Below the pieces are notes generated by a model. That model was not told where the DNA came from, ran no database searches, and was given only the letters and a program-made list of their open reading frames with translations. Positions 35,162 to 45,749 of a DNA stretch of 64,000 bases are shown piece by piece. The translations under genes and the position numbers were made by a program. The stretch comes from Patella vulgata (taxonomy: Eukaryota; Mollusca; Gastropoda; Patellidae). The stretch is from contig NC_065887.2 in the NCBI RefSeq assembly GCF_932274485.2, forward strand, positions 42,799,201 through 42,863,200. The letters run 5' to 3'. Each line of letters starts with the position of its first letter. The first letter of the stretch is position 1.

Positions 35162-37288
35162 ATGGGCAAAGATAGGGTCAAGTGTGAGATTTGTGGGAGT
35201 GAAGTAGTCTGGATATCCCGGCACTTACGCAATGTGCATGGCAAATGTGATGCTTATGTATCCAGCTACTTGGCCACCCATAAATTCAGCCTCCACCGTA
35301 AAAAGCCTTGCCCATTTCCTGACTGCGAGTCTCGGGTTACTACGGTTGCGCAGCACCTTGAAAAATTCCATAAATTAGAAAGGGGCAGTGTTGAGTATCA
35401 CCGTCATCTGCACCCTATTTCCCAACCCTCTGACGATCCACCTCCTGCAGAGACTGCCCGCCATGATACACCCCTCGGCTCTCTCAACCCACAAGCAGAT
35501 TATTACGTCAACAGGTGGAGGGCGGAAATAAAGTTCAATCATGGTGTGCCCAGGTCCGACAAAGTAGTTGGCCAGCATGTGAAACAGTTGACAACCTGCT
35601 GGAAACACTTGTCGGAACGCAACACGATTAATGATTGGGCATCACCTCGACTTCTCGAGGAACGTTGGTACAGACCATTGATGGAAGGCAATCGATTCCA
35701 GCCTGGTACCGTCAAATCGTACCTCGGTTCGTTACTGATGTTTTTTAATTTCTTATTAGACACGGAAGTCGAGGTGATGTCGCAAAAGGTGCATGATCTA
35801 TGGGTCAAAACTTTCAGTCGCTGGAGAGTCAAGCTCAATTATTTGAGTGCCAAGCGGCGCCATAGACTTCAGATGGAAATGGCGAATGACCTCTTAACGC
35901 CAGATATGCACACCATCCTGGCGGACTCCCCAGTTACTCAGAGGGCAAAGGCCTTCCTGGCCGATGCTAGGCAACAAGGTGTCCCCGGTGTACGCCTTCA
36001 CGGGGACATCGTTGCCTACATTGGCCTGTCCACTTTACTGTTCAGTGGACAGAGGACCTTTGCCCTCCTTAACATGAGCGTACAAGATGTTGTCAGCGCT
36101 GTTAAGGAAGGAGACAATTATGTGATGACTATTTTCGATCACAAAACCGATGCTAAAGCACCGGCCTCCATTCCTGTACCGGCTGACCTGTATGCCGAGA
36201 TTAAGGAATTCGCAATGCTGCTCCCTTCCCGTTTGAAACAACCCATTCTCACAGAAGTTCCGGCTCTCCCATCCTTTGCCGGAAATTACATCACATGTTC
36301 TGCTTATAATAATACATTGAGGGTAAGGTACGAGAAGACGGCAGGCCGGAATCCTAGTTCCCGAGCCATCAGGAAAACCATAGTGACTCGGGTACTCACG
36401 GACCGGCCTGACGTCAGCGTGGACCTTGCCCTCCAAATGAGCCATTCGACAAAGACGCAAATTCATTACTATAAGCAACCGCTTAATCGCAAACGCGCTG
36501 TCGAAATGTCCAACATAATCACTTCCACAGCTTTTCGTGGCAGCAAGGCACCAGCTACGCAGACGAGCAGTGAGGTGGCAGCTCATGTTGAACCCCAAGC
36601 CACCACCTCGGCAGCACCTGCTGCTTCCACCACCAGCCAGTCATCGGTGCAAAGACGCCCGGTAATTTCATCAGATGATGAAAGCCAGGAGGAAGCTGTT
36701 GCACCTCGTACTGCGTCACCGACCGAGGCCTTGTCAGCAGCCGAGGAGACCGGCAATGTCACACCACCTCGCCCGCTGCTTATTTCTATGCAGCCACAAT
36801 ACTTGTCTTCTTCGGACGAAGAAGACGACGCCATCTTAATTACCAACAAGAGGCGTCGTGTTCGGCTGTCATCAGAGTCAGATCAGCAGTCCTCGCCTCA
36901 AGGCAATGCCTCTCCGGCGTACGTGCCGCCATCTCCATCTCCGCCTTCACGCACACCCATGGCATGTCAACCACCTTCACCAGCAACCGTGTCGCCTCAA
37001 CACACGCCACCAAGGCCTCCATCACCCGTTCAACCTGCCCCGGCTTTGGCCCCTCCCTCTCCGCCCATGTCCTTATTTATTCCGGTCCATGGCCGACGTA
37101 CATTTTCGGCGACGCATGTCCAGACCATGGAGCGTGTATTCCATAGGCTTATTAGTGGAGAGCTCTTTCTGTGCCAGTCCATAATAAAGAAGATGCTCGC
37201 ATTGGCGTCGGATGAAGACTCCATTTTGCTGGAGCCTTTCACTGCGAAGCAGATATATGATAGGCTCAGGATAATGAAGACTAAGTGA
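35162..37288 (+). CDS. C2H2 zinc-finger tyrosine recombinase, Crypton-like, intact
   Basis: One uninterrupted 708-codon frame. N-terminal zinc fingers: C8-C11-H21-H26 and C50-C55-H65-H70. Residues 110-235 resemble the SAM-like core-binding domain of tyrosine recombinases. The catalytic domain (about 240-450) shows R298 (GQRT), K328 (DHKTD), R401-x-x-R404, H428 (MSHSTKTQ) and the nucleophile Y437, nine residues after H428 as in the family. Then comes a disordered Ser/Pro-rich acidic region with a basic nuclear signal (KRRRVR, 563-568), and a conserved-looking C-terminal helical segment (650-708). With no reverse transcriptase nearby this fits a Crypton-type DNA transposon or a gene domesticated from one, rather than DIRS. 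The start is the first ATG after the leader, following a good TATA promoter. All catalytic residues are present. Activity is inferred. Confidence 0.88.
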   Translation: MGKDRVKCEICGSEVVWISRHLRNVHGKCDAYVSSYLATHKFSLHRKKPCPFPDCESRVTTVAQHLEKFHKLERGSVEYHRHLHPISQPSDDPPPAETARHDTPLGSLNPQADYYVNRWRAEIKFNHGVPRSDKVVGQHVKQLTTCWKHLSERNTINDWASPRLLEERWYRPLMEGNRFQPGTVKSYLGSLLMFFNFLLDTEVEVMSQKVHDLWVKTFSRWRVKLNYLSAKRRHRLQMEMANDLLTPDMHTILADSPVTQRAKAFLADARQQGVPGVRLHGDIVAYIGLSTLLFSGQRTFALLNMSVQDVVSAVKEGDNYVMTIFDHKTDAKAPASIPVPADLYAEIKEFAMLLPSRLKQPILTEVPALPSFAGNYITCSAYNNTLRVRYEKTAGRNPSSRAIRKTIVTRVLTDRPDVSVDLALQMSHSTKTQIHYYKQPLNRKRAVEMSNIITSTAFRGSKAPATQTSSEVAAHVEPQATTSAAPAASTTSQSSVQRRPVISSDDESQEEAVAPRTASPTEALSAAEETGNVTPPRPLLISMQPQYLSSSDEEDDAILITNKRRRVRLSSESDQQSSPQGNASPAYVPPSPSPPSRTPMACQPPSPATVSPQHTPPRPPSPVQPAPALAPPSPPMSLFIPVHGRRTFSATHVQTMERVFHRLISGELFLCQSIIKKMLALASDEDSILLEPFTAKQIYDRLRIMKTK

Positions 37289-37402
37289 GCCAAAGGCCAT
37301 CGATAAAAAAATTCCCCCCCCCCCAAAAAAAAAATATGTTAAACCAGATAACAAAATACTTAAAAAAAACCAAAAAAAAATAAAAAAGAAACAAAAAGTT
37401 TA

Positions 37403-37425
37403 GTCTTCTTAGTTAGAAGACTAGA
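37403..37425 (+). terminator. Short hairpin after the recombinase gene
   Basis: TAGTCTTCT and AGAAGACTA pair around a 5-nt loop, about 115 bp after the stop, in an A-rich stretch. It may be a 3'-end structure or chance. Confidence 0.3.
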
Positions 37426-37439
37426 CTACCAAAAAAAAT

Positions 37440-38070
37440 TATAAATGACTACCAATTAGAGTGCCTCCCCGTGGCGGTAGTCGGGCAACAAGTTGGGTTA
37501 CCAACTCTATGGCAAAACTCTATTCAAAGTGGCTTTTTACTTGCGCATGAAGCCGACGACGCGAAATAAGTCGACTTATGCGCATGTATCAGCCCCCATA
37601 TTTTTTGGAACTATTAAACATAGAGGGCTGATATTCTCAGGATCGCTTAGTACATGTGTCCCTGGGTCGCCCTGCAAATTTCAAGGGGATTGGAGGGTTG
37701 GAAGGGCCAAAAAGGTGCTTTTTACTTGCGCATGAAGCCGACGACGCGAAATAAGTCGACTTATGCGCATGTATCAGCCCCCATATTTTTGGAACTATTA
37801 AAGATAGAGGGCTGCAATTCTCAGAATCGCTTAGTACATGTGTCCCTGGGTCGCCCTGCAAATTTCAAGGGGATTGGAGGCTTGGAAGGGCCAAAAAGGG
37901 TCTTTTTACTTGCGCATGAAGTTGACGACGCGAAGGGTTAGGCGACTTATGCGCATGTATGAGCCCCCATATTTTGGGAGCTATTGGAGCTAGGAAGCTG
38001 AAATTCTCAGAGCTTCATCCTACATGTATTCCTGGGTGGCCCTGCAAATTTCAGCTTCCTAGCTCAATTA
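37440..38070 (+). repeat. About 185-bp tandem repeat, three units
   Basis: Units begin CTTTTTACTTGCGCATGAAG at 37533, 37718 and 37902 and contain TCGACTTATGCGCATGTATC and CCCTGGGTCGCCCTGCAAAT. The third unit diverges after about 38050. It lies directly downstream of the recombinase gene and may belong to the same element. Confidence 0.9.
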
Positions 38071-38160
38071 GAATTGTTTTTATACCCGTTTCATGGTTGA
38101 GCCACAGATTCAGGTCCAACGCATGGCATGCAACCACCCCCAAAATGCTTCATTTTTAGG

Positions 38161-38885
38161 CCTTCCCGAAGGAATTTTGGCATGGGACTGTTCCTGTAAG
38201 AAGGCACGAGGGTTAGGAAGGTTGTGTTAAAATTTCAGACTGATTGGACAAAAACTAAGTGTCTCGGACTTATCTCAGTTCGGGTCTTTTTTAGGATTTT
38301 ACGTCTATAATTGAAAACTGTTTTGCCTAATTAACGGCCTTCCCGAAGGAATTTTTACTTGAAATTTATACAGCACCTGTGCATCACCCATGGGGGGTAT
38401 GTGTTAAAATTTCAGAGCGATCGGACAAAAATTGAGCGAGTTCGATATTTTTGAGCCTATTTTTGATTTTTTAAATATCCTTCCCGAAGGAATTTTGACT
38501 TGAAATTTTTACAGCACCTGCGCATCACCCACGAGGGGTTTGTATTAAAATTTCAGACCGATCGGATAAAAATTGAGGGCGTGAGAGAAAATCCGATTTT
38601 TTTTCTGCCTATTTTTGATTTTTTAAATATAGGATTTCTAGTTAACGGCCTTCCCGAAGGAATTTTGACTTGAAATTTTTACAGCACCTGCGCATCATCC
38701 ACGAGGGGTTATGTTTAAAAATTTCAGACCGATCGGATAAAAATTGAGGGCGTGAGAGAAAATCCGATTTTTTTCTGCACTTTTTGATGGCTTTTGTAAT
38801 TTAACGGCCTTCCCGAAGGAATTTTGACTTGAAATTTTTACAGCAGCTTCGTATGACGTACCCGAAGGCTGTATCAAAATTTTAG
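38161..38885 (+). repeat. 141-177-bp tandem repeat with CCTTCCCGAAGG units
   Basis: Five units start at 38161, 38338, 38479, 38649 and 38818, each with CCTTCCCGAAGGAATTTT. They also hold TGAAATTTTTACAGCACCTG and AAAATTTCAGACCGATCGGA. The unit start is a quasi-palindrome. Confidence 0.9.
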
Positions 38886-38893
38886 GTTACGTT

Positions 38894-39082
38894 ACGGTTG
38901 CATCGGGTGAATGCAGCTGAATTAGGGTGTGCGGTGTATTTGGGTGAACGTCCTTTCCGACATTTTCCGGTGAATTTCGTTGTCCGTCGGATTTCAGCCC
39001 GTAGGGATCCTTAGCGTGCACCGATCGGCTTCAAATTGGTACCAAAATGTAGCCTGACATTCTGGCTACAACATATCCAAAG
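38894..39082 (+). repeat. Diverged direct repeat, downstream of the recombinase
   Basis: The partner of 34541-34693, about 4.37 kb away in the same orientation, with CGGTGTATTTGGGTGA at 38932 and 34566. Confidence 0.6.
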
Positions 39083-41300
39083 GAGAAGTGGTTTCGACTC
39101 CGGGAACAGGGTCAGAAAATTCGAGTTCTGACCCCACCCCTCAACGATTTTTTCCAAAAAAAAAATGTCGTTTTTCGTCCAGTTTTCAGTCAATTTAATA
39201 TTTTATCTATTGTGCTTTTAATATGTGATAGCTACCATCATGGCGCAGCCAGCGCACGAAATTTCGAGAGAATTAGTCCTTCGGAAGGATGCCTCAGCAG
39301 TCATAATCTGAAAAATTGACCGATTTCGGTTTTTTGGCCCGTAAACATGGTTCCCGTGCATTAAAAAATTTTAAACTTACGGATCAATTCGGGAGGACAT
39401 GTACCTATCACATATGTAAGAGGCGATAAAATTCGTTGAGACTAACAATTTCAAAAAACATTAAAACCGAAAACTTTTTGAAAAAAACGTTTTTTGACAA
39501 AAAAATTTTTATTTTTCATCGTATCGAAATCGGAGTGGTACCCAGGTGTGGCTAGTGTAAATGTACGTGTTGTGTCCAAATTTCAGGTTCCTCGGACAAT
39601 TTGGGCCGCTTTCGCTAGCTTGAACGACTTTTTTCCCCTTATGGAGTGCGTAAAACGTCTGGTGCCTAGAACAAACGCCTAGAAGGAATGCAGGTAGAGC
39701 CTTGAAATTGTCAGGGTACCTGGGGACCATTGAGACACGTTGCTCGCCGAAATTTGGTAGGCATCGTGCCTTTGGTTCCGGCGCTACGCATGCGCAAAGC
39801 AAAATCCAGCCCAAAACAGTCTTAAAGAACAAATTGTCTGTAAAAATGGCCGAATTTCTTCGAAATTTCGGCTACCCCCCCATTTTGATACATTGCGGTT
39901 CCAAATCTGGTCTCAAAATTGAAATCGAACATCTAGTTCCACCTCTACTCTATTTTTTTGAGAGGGGTACCCTCGGGAAAATGGCCGCCGCTCCGCCCAC
40001 AGGAGTCGGAGCCCCAATTTTATTTTTTTGAATTGTAGCCAGGTCCCTGGGGCAGGTGTCCAGTGAGTGTCGAACGCGTGTGCATGTAAATAAAGGTCTG
40101 GTACGCGCGCGCGCGCGCGTATTTGACTTTTTCGATTGATTTTCGTCCGATTTGGCCCTTATTTGGCTGAGATGTGGGCCAGAGTCGTGGCTACGAGCCC
40201 CTAAAATTTGGTGACGATCGGAGTTCAAAAACGGCCAGGAGGAGGCTCAGTAGAGGGGTGACCGAGGTCGAAAATCAGACCCCCTGAAATTCCGCTCTTT
40301 GGTGCTTAATAATTCCTTCAAAAATGGTCGAATCTTTTCGAAATTTTGGCTACCCCCCCATTTCGAAACATGAGGAATCCAAATCTGGTTTAAAAATTAA
40401 AATCGGAGCATCCTACGATTTTTTTAAATTTTTTTTTCGTTTGGGGGCCCTTGCGGAAACGCCCATATTTCCACTTCCGGTGATCGAAACCGGACGTTCT
40501 TGGTACCGACGGATAGCCTGGACCACAGACTAGGTCCTCCGTGAGTTTCAAGTCGAAATCTAAATTAGTGCGCCCGTGCTGATCCGCGGCGCGCGAAACT
40601 TCCGATTTTTCGTCGATTTTAGGGGGGGTACCCTCGGTTGGCGGGCCCGTACTCGGCCCCCAGGGACGATCAGTCCAACGGAAGGGCCGCTAGAGCCGGA
40701 AAACATAACCCCAGCACCCCAAAAAGGCGATTTCTGGATTTCGAGATTTGGGTACCAACAGGAAAATGGCCGTAGCTCCTCGGCTATGGCTCCGATCGTC
40801 ACCAAATTTTCAGGAGCGCCAGTAGAGGGTTGGGCGCAGGTACCCTGAAAATTTCAGCCAAATCGTCCGAGTAGTTTGGATTCCAGAGCAATTCTGTCCA
40901 AAAAGTGGATACTTTTGAATTCAGAGGCTGATCAGGAACCCTACTCGACCTAATCGGGCCCGGGGACATGACCCTCAACTTTGTGTCGATTTCCCAGGGT
41001 CACAGGGGTTAGGGCCAGTTCACAGGTGATCCCGGGGGGTTAGCCTAACCCTCGGTAAACCTCATTACCAGAACACTAACCCCCACACTTATGGTTTTTG
41101 CTCTAGGTCTCTTTTTGGGCCCTAGAGCCGCCCCTATGGGCCCTAGGACGCCCAAATTTTGTAGGGATGTAGTACTCGTCACGATACACCTAACCATTGC
41201 CCTAACTAAGCTAAACGGCAACTTCTCTTTGATTTTTTGGCCATTGAAGGTGTAAAGGTGACCCAGAGATTGAAAGGTGACCGAGAGATTAGAGAAAGAC
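39083..41300 (+). repeat. Right part of the GC-richer block, imprecise repeats
   Basis: A segment with AAAATGGCCGAATTTCTTCG and CGGCTACCCCCCCATTT at 39844 recurs with variation at 40322, about 480 bp later. A (CG)8 tract lies at 40104-40119. Open frames are short and unrecognised. It may be the 3' non-coding part of the recombinase element. Confidence 0.5.
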
Positions 41301-42295
41301 AATTAATAATAGGAACATTTAAAATTTATCTTTAGGTGGTCTTGGCACCGAACTTTTACTGTGAAAAAAATTGTCGACCATAAAAACAATAGATATACAT
41401 TGTCCGTCAATTTTACAGCATCCCCTGAGAACACTTCCCGCCCTGTATACATGTATTATCAAAACCGACTGAAGGTCAATAAGTTCCCTTTATCTAAATA
41501 ATAGTTCGTATTTTATAAAAAAAAAAGAAAATTGAGCACTTTATCACACATGATACCAATGAGCCACCATACACTCCAGTGATACTACTTTCACAAATGA
41601 ACCCGAGCCTTTTAGTAATGACAATTTTTGATATAATTCAAAATGTTTTAAGTGATCATTATTCTACACTAATGTTTAGTATGTGTAGAAAGTGGTTAGA
41701 AATTATACAGTTGTCATTAATTAGCAGGTGTGTAACTAGATGGAAAAGCGTGACTTTTTATAACACCCATCACTATTGAATACACAAACCTGGACAATAC
41801 TGGTGTGTATCATTCAATAGTCACGGTTTAAACACCTTAGCGACAGAACACCTTGTTAATGACGTCTGCCTGATAACTAACAATTTTAATGAACTAATAA
41901 CCATTATGTATATAAAATGATGACTTTGATCTGCTGGTGTCCCACCCAATCCATGGCCTAAGGCCGAAAATGGAAAGATTGCAAAATCATATTCTAAAAA
42001 CAGGAAGCAGCTTCGGCTCTCCTATTTCTTGTCTGCGATGTAACTTATGTGGAAGCAGACGTTAAACACCAGGATACTACTACTACTGCTAGTGTCCTAT
42101 ATATTCATTTAAGAAAGTTATTAGTTGTTTAGTGAACGATATCAACTTTACAGTGTAGACTTGAACTAAGTACAACCTATTTTGGAAAACGAGATTAAAA
42201 TCGTCGAAGACCTTAACTCTGGTTATATGAGTACTTGTAAATGTGGAATGGCGTCAATGACATTATCGACAGAAAATAATACATGTAGAAGAACC
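41301..42295. other. AT-rich stretch with a SINE tail, no gene seen
   Basis: The AT-rich composition returns here. 41940-42085 resembles the 3' part of a third SINE (GGAAGCAGACGTTAAACACC, then a CTACTACTACTACTG tail). No exon. Confidence 0.5.
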
Positions 42296-42629
42296 TTAAA
42301 GCGATAATTTCATATTTTCAAAGAAAATCAAAACATAATTATTTCTATGTCTTTTGCTCAATAGGTTGTCAACTCACTATTATACGATCATAGGTATCAT
42401 TCTCACACTTAAAAATCATTCACCCCGGAAATAATAACACAATTACCTCCCTTGTTTTTTTACGTTTGATTTTGAAAATGAAAATGATATATTTGCCAAT
42501 TACTCAACTGACAATAGTGAATTATTGGATTTAATAGGTTTTCTTTAACAAGGTAGGACTGTTTATAGATACCATCTATTTTAAGGCTTTATTTTAATAC
42601 ATTTTAAAAATATGAAATTGCAGCTTTAA
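42296..42629 (-). mobile_element. MITE with TTAA site, second copy of 13774-14157
   Basis: It is bounded by TTAA at 42296-42299 and 42626-42629. The inverted ends are AGCGATAATTTCATATTTTC on the left, and AGCTGCAATTTCATATTTTT read from the right. The interior is colinear with 13774-14157 in the other orientation. There is no transposase. A piggyBac-type TTAA target is likely. Confidence 0.8.
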
Positions 42630-42703
42630 TACTTGTGGGCGTATAAAACATAATAAGCAATCATAGCCAAACACTAAAATAAATGTTAAAATTGACAGAA
42701 AAC

Positions 42704-44212
42704 TTATCGAGGCGTGGCCTGGATAGTATATTCTGGTGTTGACATGCTCACTCCACACACCCCATCTGTACTGGGTTTCTCACTGCCGGAAGTTGAAACA
42801 GAAAACCGCTGTAAGATATTGGTGAAGAATAGAAATAGTTCCATTCTAGCCAGTGGTTCACCTGCACAAATCCGTGGACCTATGGAAAACGGTATCAATG
42901 TAGCAGGTGGTTTGGATACTTTTCCTGAGTCATCCAAGAATCGTTCTGGTTTAAACTGCAAGGGGTCTTTCCAATATCTTGAATCCAGATGACAGGCGTA
43001 CATATTTGCAAAAACCAAAGAACCTTCTGGTATAAGGTAACCCTTTACTACGGTGTCTATCTCTGTGGTGTGAGCACTTGACATAGGCACTGTGTTTCCT
43101 AGACGTTGAACTTCGAGAAGTGTCGCTTCGTTATACGACATTTTAGATTTATCCGACCAGTCTACCATACGACCATCACCGACCACACTGTCGATTTCCT
43201 CTTGGCATTTCTTCTGGACTTCCGGATGAAGGACCATAAAGAGGAAACCCCAATCCAGAGTGGTGGCTGTCGTGTCAGAACCAGCAAAGAATAGATCCAA
43301 AATAATTCTTCTCGTGTTACTTTCGGTAATGGTACTAGACTCGCCGTCAACAGACATATCTAGGTACACATCAATAAAATCCTTAATATCGTTCTTATCG
43401 AAAACCTGTCTTCGTTTCGCAATGTGTTTAGCAATTAATTGTTCTACTTTCATCACGGCATAACTCACTGTCAGCATTTTCGAGGCCAAGAAAGGTATGA
43501 AGCGGAGCATAGGAAAACGATTAATAGGGGTAAACAGCACCATATCACTAAATCCATCTTCCACGACCTTAATGATTTGAACAAATTCTGGATCACTATA
43601 ATCATATCGTTTACCAAACACAACTGTACTGATGATATTGGTTGTTGCTTTCATCATGATTTCATGAACTTTAATCGGTTTTCCTTCACATTGTGATAAA
43701 TAGTCCAAAACGATGTTAGTTTCTTCCTTAATCCTATCCTCGAGGGTAGATTTCCCGACACCTAGATCACGAAGAGTACGAATTGACATTCTTCTAGCAT
43801 CTTTCCATGCTTGTCCACTCGCCCAGAAGACCCCATGTCCACCCTTTCCGGCCTGATTAATTACCCAGAGTTTTTCTACTGGTCTAGTACTGAACAGATC
43901 CTTCTGCTTAACAAAAGCCTCTTCTATAGATTCGAAATCGTTTAAAACTATCAACAACTGGTCGCCAAAATATATTCGAAAAATATCTCCATATTTTGCT
44001 TGAAGATCTGCATAATATTTATGTCTCTTGCCAGCGAATTTGCCTCGCATATCGAACATATTTCCCACAATTGGCCAAAATGGTGGTCCAGGAGGTATTC
44101 CAGATCGTTCCTGCATTGAGATGACATATCCAATAACTAATAAGACAACAAGAGTCAGTAAAATTGTTGTAACATCATTAAATACTGCTACAATATCCCA
44201 CATGTTAATCAT
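42704..44212 (-). CDS. Cytochrome P450, CYP2-clan-like, intronless, inverted paralogue
   Basis: A 502-codon uninterrupted frame, the same length as and, by eye, about 85-90% identical to the P450 at 24063-25571. It keeps the N-terminal anchor, PPGPPFWP hinge, AGSDTT I-helix motif, EVQR, PERF and the haem loop FSIGPRICAG with its Cys ligand, so it should be functional. Differences concentrate in regions where substrate-recognition sites lie in the family: the F-G region (VVEDGFSDMVLFTPIN against ILKDAFTDMALFTPVQ) and after the ExxR motif (NTVPMSSAHTTEID against NAVPMSLPHTTDKD). This points to related but possibly different substrates. The 5' flank is also shared, so the pair arose by DNA-level inverted duplication and not by a second retroposition. 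Confidence 0.97.
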   Translation of the reverse strand: MINMWDIVAVFNDVTTILLTLVVLLVIGYVISMQERSGIPPGPPFWPIVGNMFDMRGKFAGKRHKYYADLQAKYGDIFRIYFGDQLLIVLNDFESIEEAFVKQKDLFSTRPVEKLWVINQAGKGGHGVFWASGQAWKDARRMSIRTLRDLGVGKSTLEDRIKEETNIVLDYLSQCEGKPIKVHEIMMKATTNIISTVVFGKRYDYSDPEFVQIIKVVEDGFSDMVLFTPINRFPMLRFIPFLASKMLTVSYAVMKVEQLIAKHIAKRRQVFDKNDIKDFIDVYLDMSVDGESSTITESNTRRIILDLFFAGSDTTATTLDWGFLFMVLHPEVQKKCQEEIDSVVGDGRMVDWSDKSKMSYNEATLLEVQRLGNTVPMSSAHTTEIDTVVKGYLIPEGSLVFANMYACHLDSRYWKDPLQFKPERFLDDSGKVSKPPATLIPFSIGPRICAGEPLARMELFLFFTNILQRFSVSTSGSEKPSTDGVCGVSMSTPEYTIQATPR

Positions 44213-44333
44213 ATTTATAAATGTAGATCAACAACAATCATAACATTAATTATATATGAACATCTACCAGTTTCTGTGAGCTGTATGTTTAACGCCCTAA
44301 TGTTCTGCACCGACTGGGCTAATGAAGACGGGG
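44213..44333 (-). promoter_or_regulatory. 5' flank and putative promoter of the second P450 gene
   Basis: Colinear with 23946-24062: the same TATATAATT about 36 bp before the ATG, and the same SINE-I tail (GGCTAATGAAGACGG on the plus strand). Homology to the first gene stops at the SINE tail. Confidence 0.4.
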
Positions 44334-44334
44334 T

Positions 44335-45045
44335 TGTAAGCGTTATAAACTGTCACAAAATATGTAGGCCTTTTAGATATCAAGCCAGTCACTCAAAGAT
44401 TCTCCTCTATCTATAACCCACTTTAAAAAATACTGCAAATATAAAATTTGACAAACATTTAATATATAACAGGTACCCAGATTTTGTGCACAACTAGCTG
44501 CATTTACTAACCAACGTAAAACTTACAACCAAACCCATTAAAATATCACACAATCGTCTATACAATATCTACGTATACGGGATTTTGCCATAGCGAGGCG
44601 CTACAAATTATATAGAGCTTGGGACCCGATGTTAAAATATTACAGAGGTCATTTTATAACAGTACATAAAAATTTCATATAAATATCTGTAAGTTTGGAT
44701 TGTGGTTTCTATGTCCTGCTATCCAAATATTAGCAATACCTCACCTTATGAACGGATGTACTTTCCAGAAAGACCGTGCCATTCACCATGTTCTGTTAAC
44801 CACTTCAACTCAAGAGCATCGACGATAGGACACGGTTTAAATATGGTTTGATACAATACAAAATAAATTGTAACGACCTATTTCTGATTTCAAGTCAAGC
44901 TGAGCTGAATATGAGAGAACCTGACCTTTACAGTCTAAATCATGTAATATGGTCTACTTAGACGCGACCTAATTTGCCACGCTGAATAAAGCTAGTAGCT
45001 AGTATACATAGCATCGTTATACGTGTCTTGCAGAGTCTTATATAT
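44335..45045. other. Non-coding stretch, no gene seen
   Basis: AT-rich, with no repeat family or exon recognised. Confidence 0.4.
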
Positions 45046-45048
45046 TAT

Positions 45049-45322
45049 ATAGGGGGTTTGGATTACCGAATGGTTAGAACATGCGCGCTGTATTATAAGG
45101 TATGTCATTGAGTCAACTGGCGTGGTTTCGATTCCCCTGTTGTGCGTGACAAGGAGAAGTGTTGCCTGTCCAACCTCGTGGGTTTCCTCCCGGTTCTCCG
45201 GTTTCCTCCCACTGCTAAAGACTCCTACGCGCAAGAGAATTATTGAAATCAAATTGAACGATATGTTAGTCCCGAAATGACCTAGTTTGCGTCGAGTGGA
45301 CGTTAAACCCATCTCTCTATAT
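45049..45322 (+). mobile_element. SINE-II, near full length
   Basis: The head has an A box (GGATTACCGAATGGTTAG) and a B box (GGTTTCGATTCCCC). The body contains CCTCCGGTTTCCTCCCACTG and CTAGTTTGCGTCGAGTGGAC, with a GTTAAACCCATCTCTC tail. Confidence 0.85.
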
Positions 45323-45473
45323 ATATATTATGATATAGAGAGTCTGGCTAACCCGTGTCCCAATTCTGATTGGCTAATTACCCTCTTGAAAAGCATCGTT
45401 ATAGTAGATGTTTTTTTCGATTTAAATTTCGACTGTATGGCGTAGTGTTGCGGTTTTGGTCACCCAAGAGTGA

Positions 45474-45733
45474 CAGAGAGAGAAATGGGGTTTAACGTCC
45501 ACTCGACACAAACTAGGTCATTTCGGGACTAACACATGGTTCAATCTTATTTCAATAATTCGCTAGCGCGTAGGGGTCTTTAGCAGTGGGAGGAAACCGG
45601 AGGACCCGGGGAAAACCCACGAGGTTGGACAGGCGACCCTACTCCTTGTCACGTACAACCGGGGAATCAAAACCCCGCCAGTTGACTCAATGACAGACCG
45701 CAGCCATTCAGCCATTCGGCCATCCAACCTCCC
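45474..45733 (-). mobile_element. SINE-II, full length with target duplication
   Basis: Flanked by a 14-bp direct repeat, TCACCCAAGAGTGA at 45460-45473 and TCACCCAAGTGTGA at 45734-45747 (one mismatch), the hallmark of LINE-driven insertion. From the left it runs GA tail, GGGGTTTAACGTCCACTCGA, body, then the tRNA-like head. Confidence 0.9.
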
Positions 45734-45749
45734 TCACCCAAGTGTGAAT

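Noticed and set aside
36035-36598. 187-codon minus-strand frame
   Set aside because: Antisense to the well-supported recombinase gene and without recognisable motifs.
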